Shown: one piece after another, positions 54,530 to 63,962 of the stretch
How the letters are laid out: each line of letters opens with the position of its first letter
Numbering within the stretch: the first letter of the stretch is position 1
Origin: Flavobacterium ichthyis
Lineage (GTDB): Bacteria > Bacteroidota > Bacteroidia > Flavobacteriales > Flavobacteriaceae
Reading direction: 5' to 3'
DNA length: 64,000 bases
NCBI RefSeq assembly: GCF_009915155.1
Contig: NZ_JAABLM010000012.1
Coordinates: 1-64,000, forward strand
Notes under the pieces: generated by a model
Told to the model about the DNA's origin: nothing
The model's input: only the letters and a program-made list of their open reading frames with translations
Databases searched by the model: none
Made by a program: the position numbers and the translations under genes

Positions 54530-57500
54530 CTACTTTTGTACTGTTCTAAACAATTGCCCAACGACTTCCTCTTTTGTATAAACTATATCTTTTTCCAATC
54601 CCTTATTGACAAACTCTTCAAAATCTTGATGCTGTCGACTTACGGAATTAATCAATTTGTTTATCGCTTTCTTACTTTGTGATTCGACGTTTTGTAGCCA
54701 TTTTTTTTCTATTTCTGACTCCTTATTCAACCTAATCCTGTGTTCAGATAGCTTCCATAATTCAAATAAAATTTGACACTGCTTTTCTTTTTCCTGACTA
54801 ATAAAAGAAGGAGCTGGTAAACCAATCTCTGGCAAGATTGCAATTATTTTTGGGTCAATATTTATGGGTAGAGGACTTAATCTATTTTGATCAATATTTT
54901 CTTCTCCCATTAATAACTTACTAAAGGCTTCAAAATAATCTTTCTTAAATCTCAATCCTCCAATAGCCACATCATCCTTTACAACAATAATCGAAAAAAA
55001 GTCAATATCAAGATTTGATAACAATGATAAATCCATTGACAATTGAAAGAAGGCATCTGCATCAGAAAAATCAAAGTCCATAATACCGAAAGTAGCGTAT
55101 GTAAGTGTCTCGGTTTCTTCAAGACCATTTGGTAGAATGAATTCATAGTTAGAATTCCCTTCTATTGCATTTAGTATTGCTTTAAATTTGTTCAGCTTTT
55201 CGTTTTTGGCTTGAGGCCACCATTCCTCGACTGCTTTCCGAGCAACATGCACTGCTTTTTTATTTTCTAAAGGAATATTAGAAATGTAATATTGTATGGT
55301 AGCATACAGTCTTTCAAAACACTTTTTTTCCTCATGACATATAATTTCCGAATCAAAATAAGGAATTGTCCTACCTTCAATTTTTCTAAATGCTCCCTGC
55401 ATATTGCCTAATCCTAAATAAACGGCTTTAAAATTAATTAAGGCAACATTTCTATCATGGGCCTCTTTGGGAACAAATATGTTTAGCAACTGACTATTGG
55501 TGTTCCCAAGAGAAGAAAACCATTTGTTTATTTCCTTCTCTTCGGGTACATGGTTTTCCAGTTCGAAATATTTCTTCTCATACTTAGGATAAGGTCTTTT
55601 TTTGGAAAGTGCATTACTAAGCTTAACTCTGACCCTATCAATAGATGGGAGAACCTTTTCTTTTTTGTGGTTATTCCCCTCTAGTAGTGAATCTACTAAT
55701 TTAATAATATCCTTTGACCACTCAATAGCTATCTTACGAACCTCAAGGATGTTCTTTTGCCATTCGTAAGCCGAAGTTTCCTGATAATTTTTTTGTATGA
55801 CAGACAACCATATTTTATTGAGATGTACATCAAACAAATTACCAATGGCTTCCACAGTAAGATGTTTGATGGAGTTTTGTTTGACAACAGATATAATTTC
55901 CTCTGAAGGAAAAGGCAACAATATTGCTTCAGTACAATACTTTTTATAAAACGGAAGGAAAGCATGCATAACTTGTATTCTGAATACACTGAATTCATTT
56001 GCTTTATCTGCTTCACTATCAAACAATAGATATTGTATATAGATATTATTTTCTTTTTCCTCGATAGTTAATGAGTTGGTGCTTACTTTCAGATAACTCA
56101 GAATAACGCGTTTATTTTTGCTTGCAAATTCTTGAAAGGCTATCGGATTGCTAACCTGCAAGTACAACATGAACTCTTTAGCTTCCTGAATCTCCATACA
56201 GATCAGGTCATCTATCAGTATTTTATTCTGTATAAAAGGTAAGCTCAACGATAATTTTAACTCATTAAACCATTTGAAAAGAAATTCAAGTCCCTGATAA
56301 GAAGTGATGGGAGCAGTTCTTTTAGTCAGCCTATCTTTCAAGGCATTGGCAAACAACACTAAATCGGTGTTTTCAAAAGAATAGATTGGTAATTCCTTTT
56401 TTAATTCAGCGAGCTGTTGAAAATTTTTTGCTCGTTCACCCATTATTCTTGAAAGCTCGTCTAAAGTATTGAGCTCTGTAAATGGCACTGTGACCATAGA
56501 GAATAGCTCTATACCTCCTGTATTATAAGCCTGATCAAATAACTCCTTATTCGAAAGCCAATAACGTTGAGGCTCTCCATGCATGATACCATCCAGTGCG
56601 AAAACCATAGCAGAAATATCACCTTCGCTCAACAAGCTTGCTAAACCCCTATAAAAGATGGCTTTATTGCTGTCATTCAAGAAAAGTGGAGCATTTATAA
56701 AGAAATCATGTTTGTAGTTCTCATCAACTATCTTTAAAAGATTGATTAGGGATTCTTCTATGGGTAAATTATTATGTAATAAATCTCTTAAATGATTAGA
56801 TCTAACAGGGTGAATCCCTTCTACATATTGACCATCAAAGTTCAGGAAATATTCTTTTTCAAGTTCGTTTAATAATATTCCTCTGTCTTGTTGAAAACCA
56901 ATTTCAGATTTTACATAATTTATAAGTCTTGTGGTCCCCAGTTTAATGTTCAAACAGTCCGCCAAGGAAACCATTCGTAGGATTTCGATTTTTGCTGCCG
57001 AAGATGTAGATTTATATAGATACTTTATTTGAGAAGAAAGTCGTTCCTGAATCATTTGTCCTTTCGTCAGAAGATAGGTATACTCAATCAAAAGACCTTT
57101 ACCCATTATCTGTTCCCACACCGGTTGCCATTCTTTAATATCAGCGTGGATTTTCCTTTTCCTTTTAAACTGTTCGAAAATGTCTTTTGCTTCCTGGGTT
57201 GACAAAGAAATATCTATTGGAGTCAAGTTGATACGTGATATATCAGCACCGAATCTAAACCAGTCTTCTTGTCTTGCAGTAATTAGAAATTTAATAGGCA
57301 TATCCTTAGTCTTCTCTGCAATATAAGACCAAGCTATTACCGAACTGTCTAGTCCATCGATTACAACTAAAGGAGCTTCGCCAATAAAAACTCTTGATTC
57401 TAAAAATTCCACGATAACATTAGCCTCGTCTGTGTCTCTGCAAGTATTTAACTGGTAGATAGTATGGTTCGTTTTTAAATTATACCCTATCTGCCATGCT

Positions 57501-58426
57501 AATGTTGACTTCCCCTGTCCGCTGGAAGACCTAATAACAACAATGTCCGATTTTTGAATTGCTTCTTCAATTTGTCTTTCCCAGCCCTTTCTTCTTACGG
57601 GAAGTCCTTGAACTATATGTAACGGTCTTGCTGCCTTACCATCATAATAATCATCCGATTGTTTCTCGTTGCCTAAATAAGAGACTTTAAACACCCAATT
57701 ATTCTGAATGGCTTTATTTAGAGGTACTTTTGAAAATGAATCTCTTATGTCCTGAAAGAGACAAATGACATTATCTTTACTGATTATCGTCCGATTTTTT
57801 GACCAAATAAGTGTGTTGTAAAATAATGCATTCAGAAACTGAGGCTCAGCTCCTTTATTTACATCCCATTCTTTATACAGCAATATCAGGATCTTTGCAT
57901 ATAATTCATTTGTTGATTGGAGTTCAAAAGAAATCCTATCTACAAAATTACTAAAATTTGTGTTCTGAGATAGTGTTACCAATTTGTCTAACCAAAATTT
58001 AGAAAGCGGCTGTCCTTGTCTTTTACTGATGAGTGCAGAGAGATTTCCATCCGAAATCTTCATGTTATAGACAAGTTTAAACCTGCTGTCAGGATTTTTT
58101 TCATACACTTCTAGGAAATTCTGAAGAACACCCAATCCCCAAAAAGTACCCGCATCCATTTTATTGACGGATGACTTTAGCTGAATGTATTCGGAATCAA
58201 TAGTAATAGTTTGGGACGTATGCAAATCTATATCTTCAATTCCCTCCAATTGTATAAATTTTGCTTCAGAATCCTTTTTTAGCTCTTGTAGTATCAAATA
58301 ACAAGCATATAGTATTTGAAAATGGATTCCTCTAAAGTTGATGGCTCCTCCATTTCTTTTCTGTAGAATTGTATCTAATTTTTCAGTAACCTGCTTTAAG
58401 GTTATAGGAGTATCCTTTAATTTCAT
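54530..58426 (-). CDS. STAND-like NTPase with N-terminal Cap4/DUF4297-like nuclease motif
   Basis: The 1298-residue protein begins with a region (about 25-120) shaped like DUF4297/Cap4 nucleases: GGAINFRGIHFQILYACYLI, then FIQLEGIEDIDLH (E61, D65) and EYIQLKSS (Q82, K84), a PD-(D/E)xK-like E...D...QxK pattern. An NTPase follows, with Walker A SSGQGKST (301-308), Walker B LVVIDGLD (353-360) and FLITARQE (380-387). The last 800 residues are helical and unassigned. The plan matches antiviral STAND (Avs) sensors. It is one gene on its own, opposite to the tra genes that flank it. Avs-type defence is inference. Confidence 0.65.
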   Translation of the reverse strand: MKLKDTPITLKQVTEKLDTILQKRNGGAINFRGIHFQILYACYLILQELKKDSEAKFIQLEGIEDIDLHTSQTITIDSEYIQLKSSVNKMDAGTFWGLGVLQNFLEVYEKNPDSRFKLVYNMKISDGNLSALISKRQGQPLSKFWLDKLVTLSQNTNFSNFVDRISFELQSTNELYAKILILLYKEWDVNKGAEPQFLNALFYNTLIWSKNRTIISKDNVICLFQDIRDSFSKVPLNKAIQNNWVFKVSYLGNEKQSDDYYDGKAARPLHIVQGLPVRRKGWERQIEEAIQKSDIVVIRSSSGQGKSTLAWQIGYNLKTNHTIYQLNTCRDTDEANVIVEFLESRVFIGEAPLVVIDGLDSSVIAWSYIAEKTKDMPIKFLITARQEDWFRFGADISRINLTPIDISLSTQEAKDIFEQFKRKRKIHADIKEWQPVWEQIMGKGLLIEYTYLLTKGQMIQERLSSQIKYLYKSTSSAAKIEILRMVSLADCLNIKLGTTRLINYVKSEIGFQQDRGILLNELEKEYFLNFDGQYVEGIHPVRSNHLRDLLHNNLPIEESLINLLKIVDENYKHDFFINAPLFLNDSNKAIFYRGLASLLSEGDISAMVFALDGIMHGEPQRYWLSNKELFDQAYNTGGIELFSMVTVPFTELNTLDELSRIMGERAKNFQQLAELKKELPIYSFENTDLVLFANALKDRLTKRTAPITSYQGLEFLFKWFNELKLSLSLPFIQNKILIDDLICMEIQEAKEFMLYLQVSNPIAFQEFASKNKRVILSYLKVSTNSLTIEEKENNIYIQYLLFDSEADKANEFSVFRIQVMHAFLPFYKKYCTEAILLPFPSEEIISVVKQNSIKHLTVEAIGNLFDVHLNKIWLSVIQKNYQETSAYEWQKNILEVRKIAIEWSKDIIKLVDSLLEGNNHKKEKVLPSIDRVRVKLSNALSKKRPYPKYEKKYFELENHVPEEKEINKWFSSLGNTNSQLLNIFVPKEAHDRNVALINFKAVYLGLGNMQGAFRKIEGRTIPYFDSEIICHEEKKCFERLYATIQYYISNIPLENKKAVHVARKAVEEWWPQAKNEKLNKFKAILNAIEGNSNYEFILPNGLEETETLTYATFGIMDFDFSDADAFFQLSMDLSLLSNLDIDFFSIIVVKDDVAIGGLRFKKDYFEAFSKLLMGEENIDQNRLSPLPINIDPKIIAILPEIGLPAPSFISQEKEKQCQILFELWKLSEHRIRLNKESEIEKKWLQNVESQSKKAINKLINSVSRQHQDFEEFVNKGLEKDIVYTKEEVVGQLFRTVQK

Positions 58427-58660
58427 TCTTTCTCTATTAATACTAATAAAAAAATCGTTTCTTGATTTAAAAAATATAAATGAATGAATTTCTCAGTTTC
58501 ATCCTTTATAAATAAGAAATGATTTTATGTAAATAGTATAAAAGCTAATATACTCATTTTTTAGGCTGCAACTGCCACTGACAGCTAAACATTTCACCTG
58601 ACTGCTACTTTCTGATAACACCTTAATTCTTAAATACTTTTGTCCCGAAAGCCCGCAAGT
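58427..58660. other. Interval holding the orphan traE-leader copy and an outward promoter
   Basis: The 234 bases between the STAND gene start and the hamB stop hold repeat copy c (58574-58659). Leftward of it, AT-rich sequence would contain the STAND gene promoter. I see no other feature. Confidence 0.45.
58574..58659 (+). repeat. Diverged direct copy (c) of the traE leader
   Basis: This aligns for about 85-90 bases with 63191-63277 and ends with the identical GTCCCGAAAGCCCGCAAG in both. Here it holds a perfect -7 box TACTTTTG (58635-58642) but points into the 3' end of hamB, with no plus-strand gene behind it. It appears to be a relic of the leader left when the Hachiman set was inserted. 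Confidence 0.75.
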
Positions 58661-61006
58661 TTATTTATTAATAATATTGTTTATTCTTTCAAATATTGTT
58701 TTTTCATACCCATCAAAAGAACCCTGTATGCGGTTCGCCTCATTTTGGTTTGGCGAGTCATAATAATCGACAATTTTTTGAGGTACTCCATAATCACTTG
58801 CAATCCGCGCCTCTTCACTGAAAGCGTTATACTCTAATTTGATCAGCAAGACATCAATACCCGTAGCATCTTCATAAGGAATTCGATCTCTTTGGGAAAT
58901 GTAGAACTTGTACATCAGATTAAAGACACCGATATACTTTACCAATTGATATTTAAATGTGTTATAAATCAACGAGGAAGTTTTTCTCATTGCACTGTTA
59001 ACCGCACTGGATGAATTTGGGTTGTTTTCCCTTCGTAAGTTGTAATTATAAACACCGTTGAATCCTGTACTCAGATAACTGTTCAGTGCAGCAAACAGGA
59101 TAGAATAGTGATTTGGGCTATAGTTGTCCTTGAAAGTGTTTTCTATCATAGCCTTTAAAGTTTCATTTTCGACTACTTCGTAAATAACATCCAAGATTAC
59201 CTGAAAGCCATCCTTTTCGAGAGCCATTCTTGGTGCATTTAGTCGTGCTATAAACCTTTTTATTCTTTGATGAAACAAAGGAGACAGTGCTGCTATATTA
59301 TCATATATCTTGATCTTGTCCCGCTTGCTGATTACCTTGAATTGAGACAGAATATGATCAGGAATACCTCTGGCTTCCTGCATCGCACGTATCTGTAGTA
59401 ATCTCTCACGGCTCCGATCATCCAAATATTGTTCTGGTGTCATCTCATCATCGATTTCCTTTTTTTCAACATTCAGATCGTAATTTTTATGCGTGATCTG
59501 TTCTCCAGTATCGTTGATTACTTTCATAAACTCTTCATCGAGGGTAATTACGCGACCAGTATAATGCTCCATAAATCGACCAGCTCGTCCGGCAATGTTT
59601 TTTGCATCAAAAGTTAATAATGGCTTTCCATATCTTCCGCCTCCTTTTTCGCTTTTGTAAACAATCATATTTTTTGCGGTCGTATTTACTCCTTCAGTTA
59701 TGGTAGTGGTTGAGGTCAGTACCTTTACACCGGATTCTGGAATATTAAAAAGAGAAATAATCTCTTTCTGAATATATTTTGGCACCATTCCATGATGAAC
59801 ACCCACGCCTTTTTGCAATGCCTCGATAACAATCCATTTTGGATCGAAATTTTGAAAAAGATGATCAAGGAAAACTTTATAAAATGCTGTGTCTAAATGG
59901 GCTCTGTCGAAGTCTTTTGCAACCTTTTCAGCATTACCTTGGGTATTGCAATACACAATGGCATTCTCGTTATTGAGTAAGATGCGATCCAAAAGCTCCT
60001 GTATTTTGGCTTTTTTTGCAGATTTTCTGGCAAAATTAAAGTCGAGTCCATCAATTGTGATACGTCCTCTCTCATTCTCGACATTTGTTTTCGTAACTTT
60101 TACAATTTCATATTCGTTACGTAACAATTTTTCAATACCAAAATCACGCAGAAATAGATCGAACGATGGGTTATAGCCGTCACGGGCTTGGTCAAACACT
60201 TCAATATATGGTCCGGCCAGAAATATGTCTATGTTAGTATATTTTGAGAAACCATAAAATAAAGACATCCTATACGCGACGTCACGTTCATTTTCTTTCG
60301 CCTCATTGTCTATGATATAACCGTTATCAATCTTATATACTTCATCAATAAAAATGAAATCAAGCTGGACATCGTGATTCTTATCCAAAAATGAAAGAAA
60401 CCGCTCCGGGGTAAAAATAAAAATATTGTTTTCTTGTGGGTTTACTGAAAAATCACTTAATGTGTGTACATTATAGTCCTCTGAAAACTTTATCGTTCCA
60501 TTTTTGATCTTCGCCAGATTTTCAGTCAATAAGGCAATACTTGGAAATATCAAAACAATGTTCCTATAATGCATCTTTTTGATAATCTCATAGACCAAGT
60601 GAGTTTTCCCAAAAGAGGTGGATGCCGATAGAAAATAACGATTTATCTTTTCCCTGCTAAATAGGTCAAGGATTTCTTTCTGATACTGGTGTAATTTTGA
60701 ATGATCATCAGTATACAATGATGATTCGTACAATAAGGAAGAAAATGTACTCAGACAGATATTATCTTCATCAAGAACTAAAGACCTTTCCTTGTTGAAT
60801 TTATAGAGAATATCGTAATAATGTGGTACTCCAACTTTCGACGATAGGTAGAGAAGAAACCTTCGGTCAGCATCATCAATATCTTCATCTTTGATAAAGT
60901 CGAAATATTCACAGACTTCATTAAGTAATAAGTGCTTTGCCGTTATACCTTCTTGAAAGGAATTCAAAGTGGTTACAACGTTAAGGGTTCTTTGCTGTCT
61001 ATCCAT
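58661..61006 (-). CDS. hamB: HamB: SF2 DEAD-like helicase of a Hachiman defence system
   Basis: The 781-residue SF2 helicase has motif I SASTSFGKTHL (127-137, K134), motif II FIDEVYK (D221, E222), and motif VI AGRAGRFMEHYTGRVITLDE. It overlaps the hamA gene by 34 bases. HamB is a DNA helicase whose activity releases the HamA nuclease on sensing damaged or phage DNA, according to the known Hachiman model. Length is in the range of HamB proteins. The assignment rests on the pairing with a DUF1837 protein and the motifs. Confidence 0.78.
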   Translation of the reverse strand: MDRQQRTLNVVTTLNSFQEGITAKHLLLNEVCEYFDFIKDEDIDDADRRFLLYLSSKVGVPHYYDILYKFNKERSLVLDEDNICLSTFSSLLYESSLYTDDHSKLHQYQKEILDLFSREKINRYFLSASTSFGKTHLVYEIIKKMHYRNIVLIFPSIALLTENLAKIKNGTIKFSEDYNVHTLSDFSVNPQENNIFIFTPERFLSFLDKNHDVQLDFIFIDEVYKIDNGYIIDNEAKENERDVAYRMSLFYGFSKYTNIDIFLAGPYIEVFDQARDGYNPSFDLFLRDFGIEKLLRNEYEIVKVTKTNVENERGRITIDGLDFNFARKSAKKAKIQELLDRILLNNENAIVYCNTQGNAEKVAKDFDRAHLDTAFYKVFLDHLFQNFDPKWIVIEALQKGVGVHHGMVPKYIQKEIISLFNIPESGVKVLTSTTTITEGVNTTAKNMIVYKSEKGGGRYGKPLLTFDAKNIAGRAGRFMEHYTGRVITLDEEFMKVINDTGEQITHKNYDLNVEKKEIDDEMTPEQYLDDRSRERLLQIRAMQEARGIPDHILSQFKVISKRDKIKIYDNIAALSPLFHQRIKRFIARLNAPRMALEKDGFQVILDVIYEVVENETLKAMIENTFKDNYSPNHYSILFAALNSYLSTGFNGVYNYNLRRENNPNSSSAVNSAMRKTSSLIYNTFKYQLVKYIGVFNLMYKFYISQRDRIPYEDATGIDVLLIKLEYNAFSEEARIASDYGVPQKIVDYYDSPNQNEANRIQGSFDGYEKTIFERINNIINK

Positions 61007-61884
61007 TTGATGATTGTTTCTTTACATGTTTTTGCGCTTTCAATTGGAATGAGTATAAAAAATATTGAAAAATCTATACTGATATTTTTAAATTCAAGGT
61101 CTTTGTAATTCTCGTTGATATGATTGATAGCTGTCTTTATTGATTCCTGATAATCCCCATTTACATAATCAAAGGTTATCAGTATAGGGTAAACCAATTT
61201 TATATTGTTATCGATGAGTTCCTGCTCCAAATTTTCGATGATACATTTATCCCATTTGTCAAGTATCTTGTAGATAGCAGATCCCTTGTCAACGATGTTT
61301 CCCTTACTTTGAAGGATTGTTGTAAAGTTGGTATTGATGAGATAATCATCCGAAATAGCTTTCTGAATGTTATCAAACACTTTGTTTATTGCCGCCTTGC
61401 CGTCCTGATAGAATTTAGTTTCTCCAAACCACAGCTGTATTCCGTCTTCGGTTTGAATTAAATGAAAGCAATCGTATCCGGTTACCTCTGATTTCTTTTG
61501 TATATCATAAAAATAGCCACGCGAAACAAGGGTTTCGTTTCCATAATACACCTTTAATATTGCATATAGCAAGGATTCTCCATAAATTCCCAATTTGAGT
61601 TTTGCTAGGTCGTCTGCAGAGTAATTATATTTAAATTTTGCGTTAAACGCCTTTATAAACATCTTCTGATGATCCCCCTCTAATAATTGAAATTCATCAT
61701 AGGCATAGTATAGGATGCTCTCATATATGATACGAGACAAATCTTCAGTATCCTCGGCTTTATAACAGTCATCGAAAAGGTCAATATGGGTAACACAGGA
61801 CTTACTTATCAAAAGCTCGTCATGCGGTAGATTATATTCTAATAATACAGTCTTTTTTATGAGGTCTATCAGTGTTGGTTTCAT
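60973..61884 (-). CDS. hamA: HamA: DUF1837 nuclease subunit of Hachiman
   Basis: The 303-residue protein has the DUF1837 core: GIYGESLLYAILKVYY (E103), EVTGYDCFHLI (D138), and LWFGETKFYQDGKAAI (E155, K157), a PD-(D/E)xK-type nuclease site. In Hachiman, HamA is held inactive by HamB and degrades DNA when released. It sits upstream of hamB with overlapping reading frames, as in known loci, and 106 bases downstream of the DUF3800 gene on the same strand. Confidence 0.8.
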   Translation of the reverse strand: MKPTLIDLIKKTVLLEYNLPHDELLISKSCVTHIDLFDDCYKAEDTEDLSRIIYESILYYAYDEFQLLEGDHQKMFIKAFNAKFKYNYSADDLAKLKLGIYGESLLYAILKVYYGNETLVSRGYFYDIQKKSEVTGYDCFHLIQTEDGIQLWFGETKFYQDGKAAINKVFDNIQKAISDDYLINTNFTTILQSKGNIVDKGSAIYKILDKWDKCIIENLEQELIDNNIKLVYPILITFDYVNGDYQESIKTAINHINENYKDLEFKNISIDFSIFFILIPIESAKTCKETIIKWIDSKEPLTL

Positions 61885-61990
61885 TTATGAGAGGAGGTTG
61901 ATATCTAATTTTCATAAGTAACTATAAATCTGACTAATTTAATGTATTTTTTCGTATCCGAGGTAGAAGACAATCGATTTTTCGCGTTGA

Positions 61991-63133
61991 CTATAAACTA
62001 GCTTTTTCAAGATACTTAGTAATGTGATCAAATTTCATTACCTCTTCATAACTATCTGTTGCGTGTAGAAAGGCAGGATTTTTTTGATCTGATTTATTAA
62101 TAATATCAATAAATAACTTCATATTTTCTAATTGTAAGGCTGAGAAAGAGTCGATATCCGCTTTAATTTCTTCCATAGTATGCGTATTCCTGTATTGGGT
62201 ATATTTACCCATGAAACCAATAAAAATATCAGATAGTTGTATTAATTGATTATCCTGAGAATCAACGAATGAATAGTTTTTAAACTCAACTCCATTATCT
62301 AACATCCTATATTCGTTCAAAGCTTCTCGGATAGAATCCTCGTTGTCGAAAATATGAGTTGAATTCTTGAAGGTATAGATAGGTCTGAGATAAAAGTGTG
62401 TCAAATCTGCTAACAGTACGTGATCTTCTTCATCCATAACAAAAGCTAGTTCACCTTTCTTTTTAGACTCTTTTAATATCTGCCGTAAAGATTCCAACCC
62501 AAAATGAAATTCTTGTAACGGAAGATATTCTTCAAAAAGATTACTCAATGCTTCTATGAAATTACCAATTTTATCAGGTTTAATATTCGGATATTCGAAA
62601 ACATAAAAAAGTTGAATAACGGCGTCTATTTCAAGACGACACAGTTTATAGAGGTCGTTTTTTAGGTGGTTGTCAAATCCAGGCCCTAATTGTATCGCTG
62701 CGTCCGAATTCATTATAGCAGAATCCACAATATCCACTACTGACCAATACAGAATATTTAAGCTCGAATAATGTACATAAAGATTACTATCCTTCAAAAA
62801 GAGAAAGAAGAGGTTTAACTTCTGGGATTTGAGACAATCAAGAAAATCCCCAAATGCGATATGTTTAAATTTCACTTCCTTAGCTGTCTTCTGTAATCTA
62901 AAACTATCGATCAATGGCTGTACATCTGGGACAGCTCCCTCATGTAGAAGTCCTCCCAAAACAAAATTAGCTGTAAACGTATAATTGAAATCGTTTTCTC
63001 TTACATAGAATGTTTTGATATTATTGGTTTCATCATAATAGAATATATATGGTGTTGTAAAATCAACTCTTGGATTTAGTAATCGGGCAAATTGATTAGC
63101 AGATGCTATTTCTGCTATTTCAAAATCAATCAT
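61991..63133 (-). CDS. DUF3800-domain protein, first gene of the Hachiman set
   Basis: The 380-residue protein matches DUF3800 (RNase-H-like fold): the N-terminal YIFYYDETNN (D34, E35) and the C-terminal FVDSQDNQLIQLSDIFIG (D291, D302), which place acidic residues as in that family. The 100 residues between the two halves are an insertion or family-specific region. DUF3800 genes occur in defence islands, but I know of no established three-gene Hachiman with this partner. It lies at the promoter end of the unit, 182 bases from traE in the opposite direction. Confidence 0.75.
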   Translation of the reverse strand: MIDFEIAEIASANQFARLLNPRVDFTTPYIFYYDETNNIKTFYVRENDFNYTFTANFVLGGLLHEGAVPDVQPLIDSFRLQKTAKEVKFKHIAFGDFLDCLKSQKLNLFFLFLKDSNLYVHYSSLNILYWSVVDIVDSAIMNSDAAIQLGPGFDNHLKNDLYKLCRLEIDAVIQLFYVFEYPNIKPDKIGNFIEALSNLFEEYLPLQEFHFGLESLRQILKESKKKGELAFVMDEEDHVLLADLTHFYLRPIYTFKNSTHIFDNEDSIREALNEYRMLDNGVEFKNYSFVDSQDNQLIQLSDIFIGFMGKYTQYRNTHTMEEIKADIDSFSALQLENMKLFIDIINKSDQKNPAFLHATDSYEEVMKFDHITKYLEKASL

Positions 63134-63190
63134 AATGTTAGCGTATTAAAATAAATAGGTTGACTAAGTTATAAAAATACCTTTTATAAT

Positions 63191-63277
63191 GCCACTCACA
63201 GCCAAACAATTCCTCTGACTGCCAATTTGTTATCACGCTTTTGTTTCTGAAACATCTTTGTCCCGAAAGCCCGCAAG
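63191..63277 (+). promoter_or_regulatory. traE leader and promoter region (repeat copy d)
   Basis: The motif GCCACTCACAGCCAAACAAT starts at 63191, then TTCC and CTCTGACTGCC follow. CATCTTTG (63253-63260) is a near-consensus -7 box, then comes GTCCCGAAAGCCCGCAAG. It is 39 bases ahead of the traE start. A diverged copy is at 58574-58659. TGCCA units occur repeatedly, as in the other GCCA-rich sites. Confidence 0.6.
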
Positions 63278-63315
63278 GTGCGGGATAAACAGTAACAAAT
63301 TAATGTGTTTCAATT

Positions 63316-63621
63316 ATGGAAAAACAAAGAAAAAAAGTTCTGCTGGCAGCCGTGGCTACGCTGTCAGGAATTGGTGCGTTCGCACAGGGAAACGGCTCGG
63401 CAGGTATCAACGAGGCTACCCAAATGGTAACCTCTTATTTCGACCCCGCAACACAGTTAATTTATGCCATCGGTGCGGTCGTGGGACTAATCGGAGGTGT
63501 TAAAGTGTACAACAAGTTCAGTTCCGGCGACCCTGACACGAGTAAGACCGCAGCTTCGTGGTTCGGTGCGTGTATCTTCTTGATTGTTGCGGCTACAATC
63601 CTGCGTTCATTCTTCCTTTAA
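63316..63621 (+). CDS. traE: Conjugal transfer protein TraE (DUF4134)
   Basis: The 101-residue protein has an N-terminal signal or membrane segment (KVLLAAVATLSGIGAFAQG) and two further hydrophobic helices (LIYAIGAVVGLIGGVKVYNK and ASWFGACIFLIVAATILRSF), the pattern of DUF4134, the VirB2-like pilin-type protein of Bacteroidetes conjugation systems. It is followed 11 bases later by traF. Confidence 0.9.
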   Translation: MEKQRKKVLLAAVATLSGIGAFAQGNGSAGINEATQMVTSYFDPATQLIYAIGAVVGLIGGVKVYNKFSSGDPDTSKTAASWFGACIFLIVAATILRSFFL

Positions 63622-63632
63622 TCCGTTACCTT

Positions 63633-63962
63633 ATGAATTACAATATCAACAAAGGCATCGGCAGGACGGTGGAATTTAAAGGGCTGAAAGCACAATACCT
63701 GTTCATTTTCGCAGGTGGGCTGCTCGGTACGCTTATCCTCGTGATGATACTGTATATGGCAGGCGTAAACTCTTACTTCTGCCTGTTCCTCGGAGCAGGC
63801 GGTGCTTCGCTCATTATATGGCAGACCTTTTCGCTGAACAGGAAGTACGGCGAACACGGGCTGATGAAAATTGCAGCCAATAAAAGGCATCCCCGCTACA
63901 TCATCTGCCGCAAGCCTGTACACCGTTATTTAAAATTCACACCTAAACAGAATGCCGTATGA
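63633..63962 (+). CDS. traF: Conjugal transfer protein TraF (DUF4133)
   Basis: From the ATG at 63633 the product is 109 residues, starting NYNINKGIGRTVEFKGLKAQ, with two transmembrane helices (YLFIFAGGLLGTLILVMILY and YFCLFLGAGGASLIIWQTFS), and a basic C-terminus. This is DUF4133, a VirB3-like inner-membrane subunit. Its stop overlaps the traG start (ATGA). Confidence 0.9.
   Translation: MNYNINKGIGRTVEFKGLKAQYLFIFAGGLLGTLILVMILYMAGVNSYFCLFLGAGGASLIIWQTFSLNRKYGEHGLMKIAANKRHPRYIICRKPVHRYLKFTPKQNAV

Noticed and set aside
55729..56022. 97-residue minus-strand frame inside the STAND gene
   Set aside because: It is an out-of-frame overlap within the large coding sequence, with no family features.
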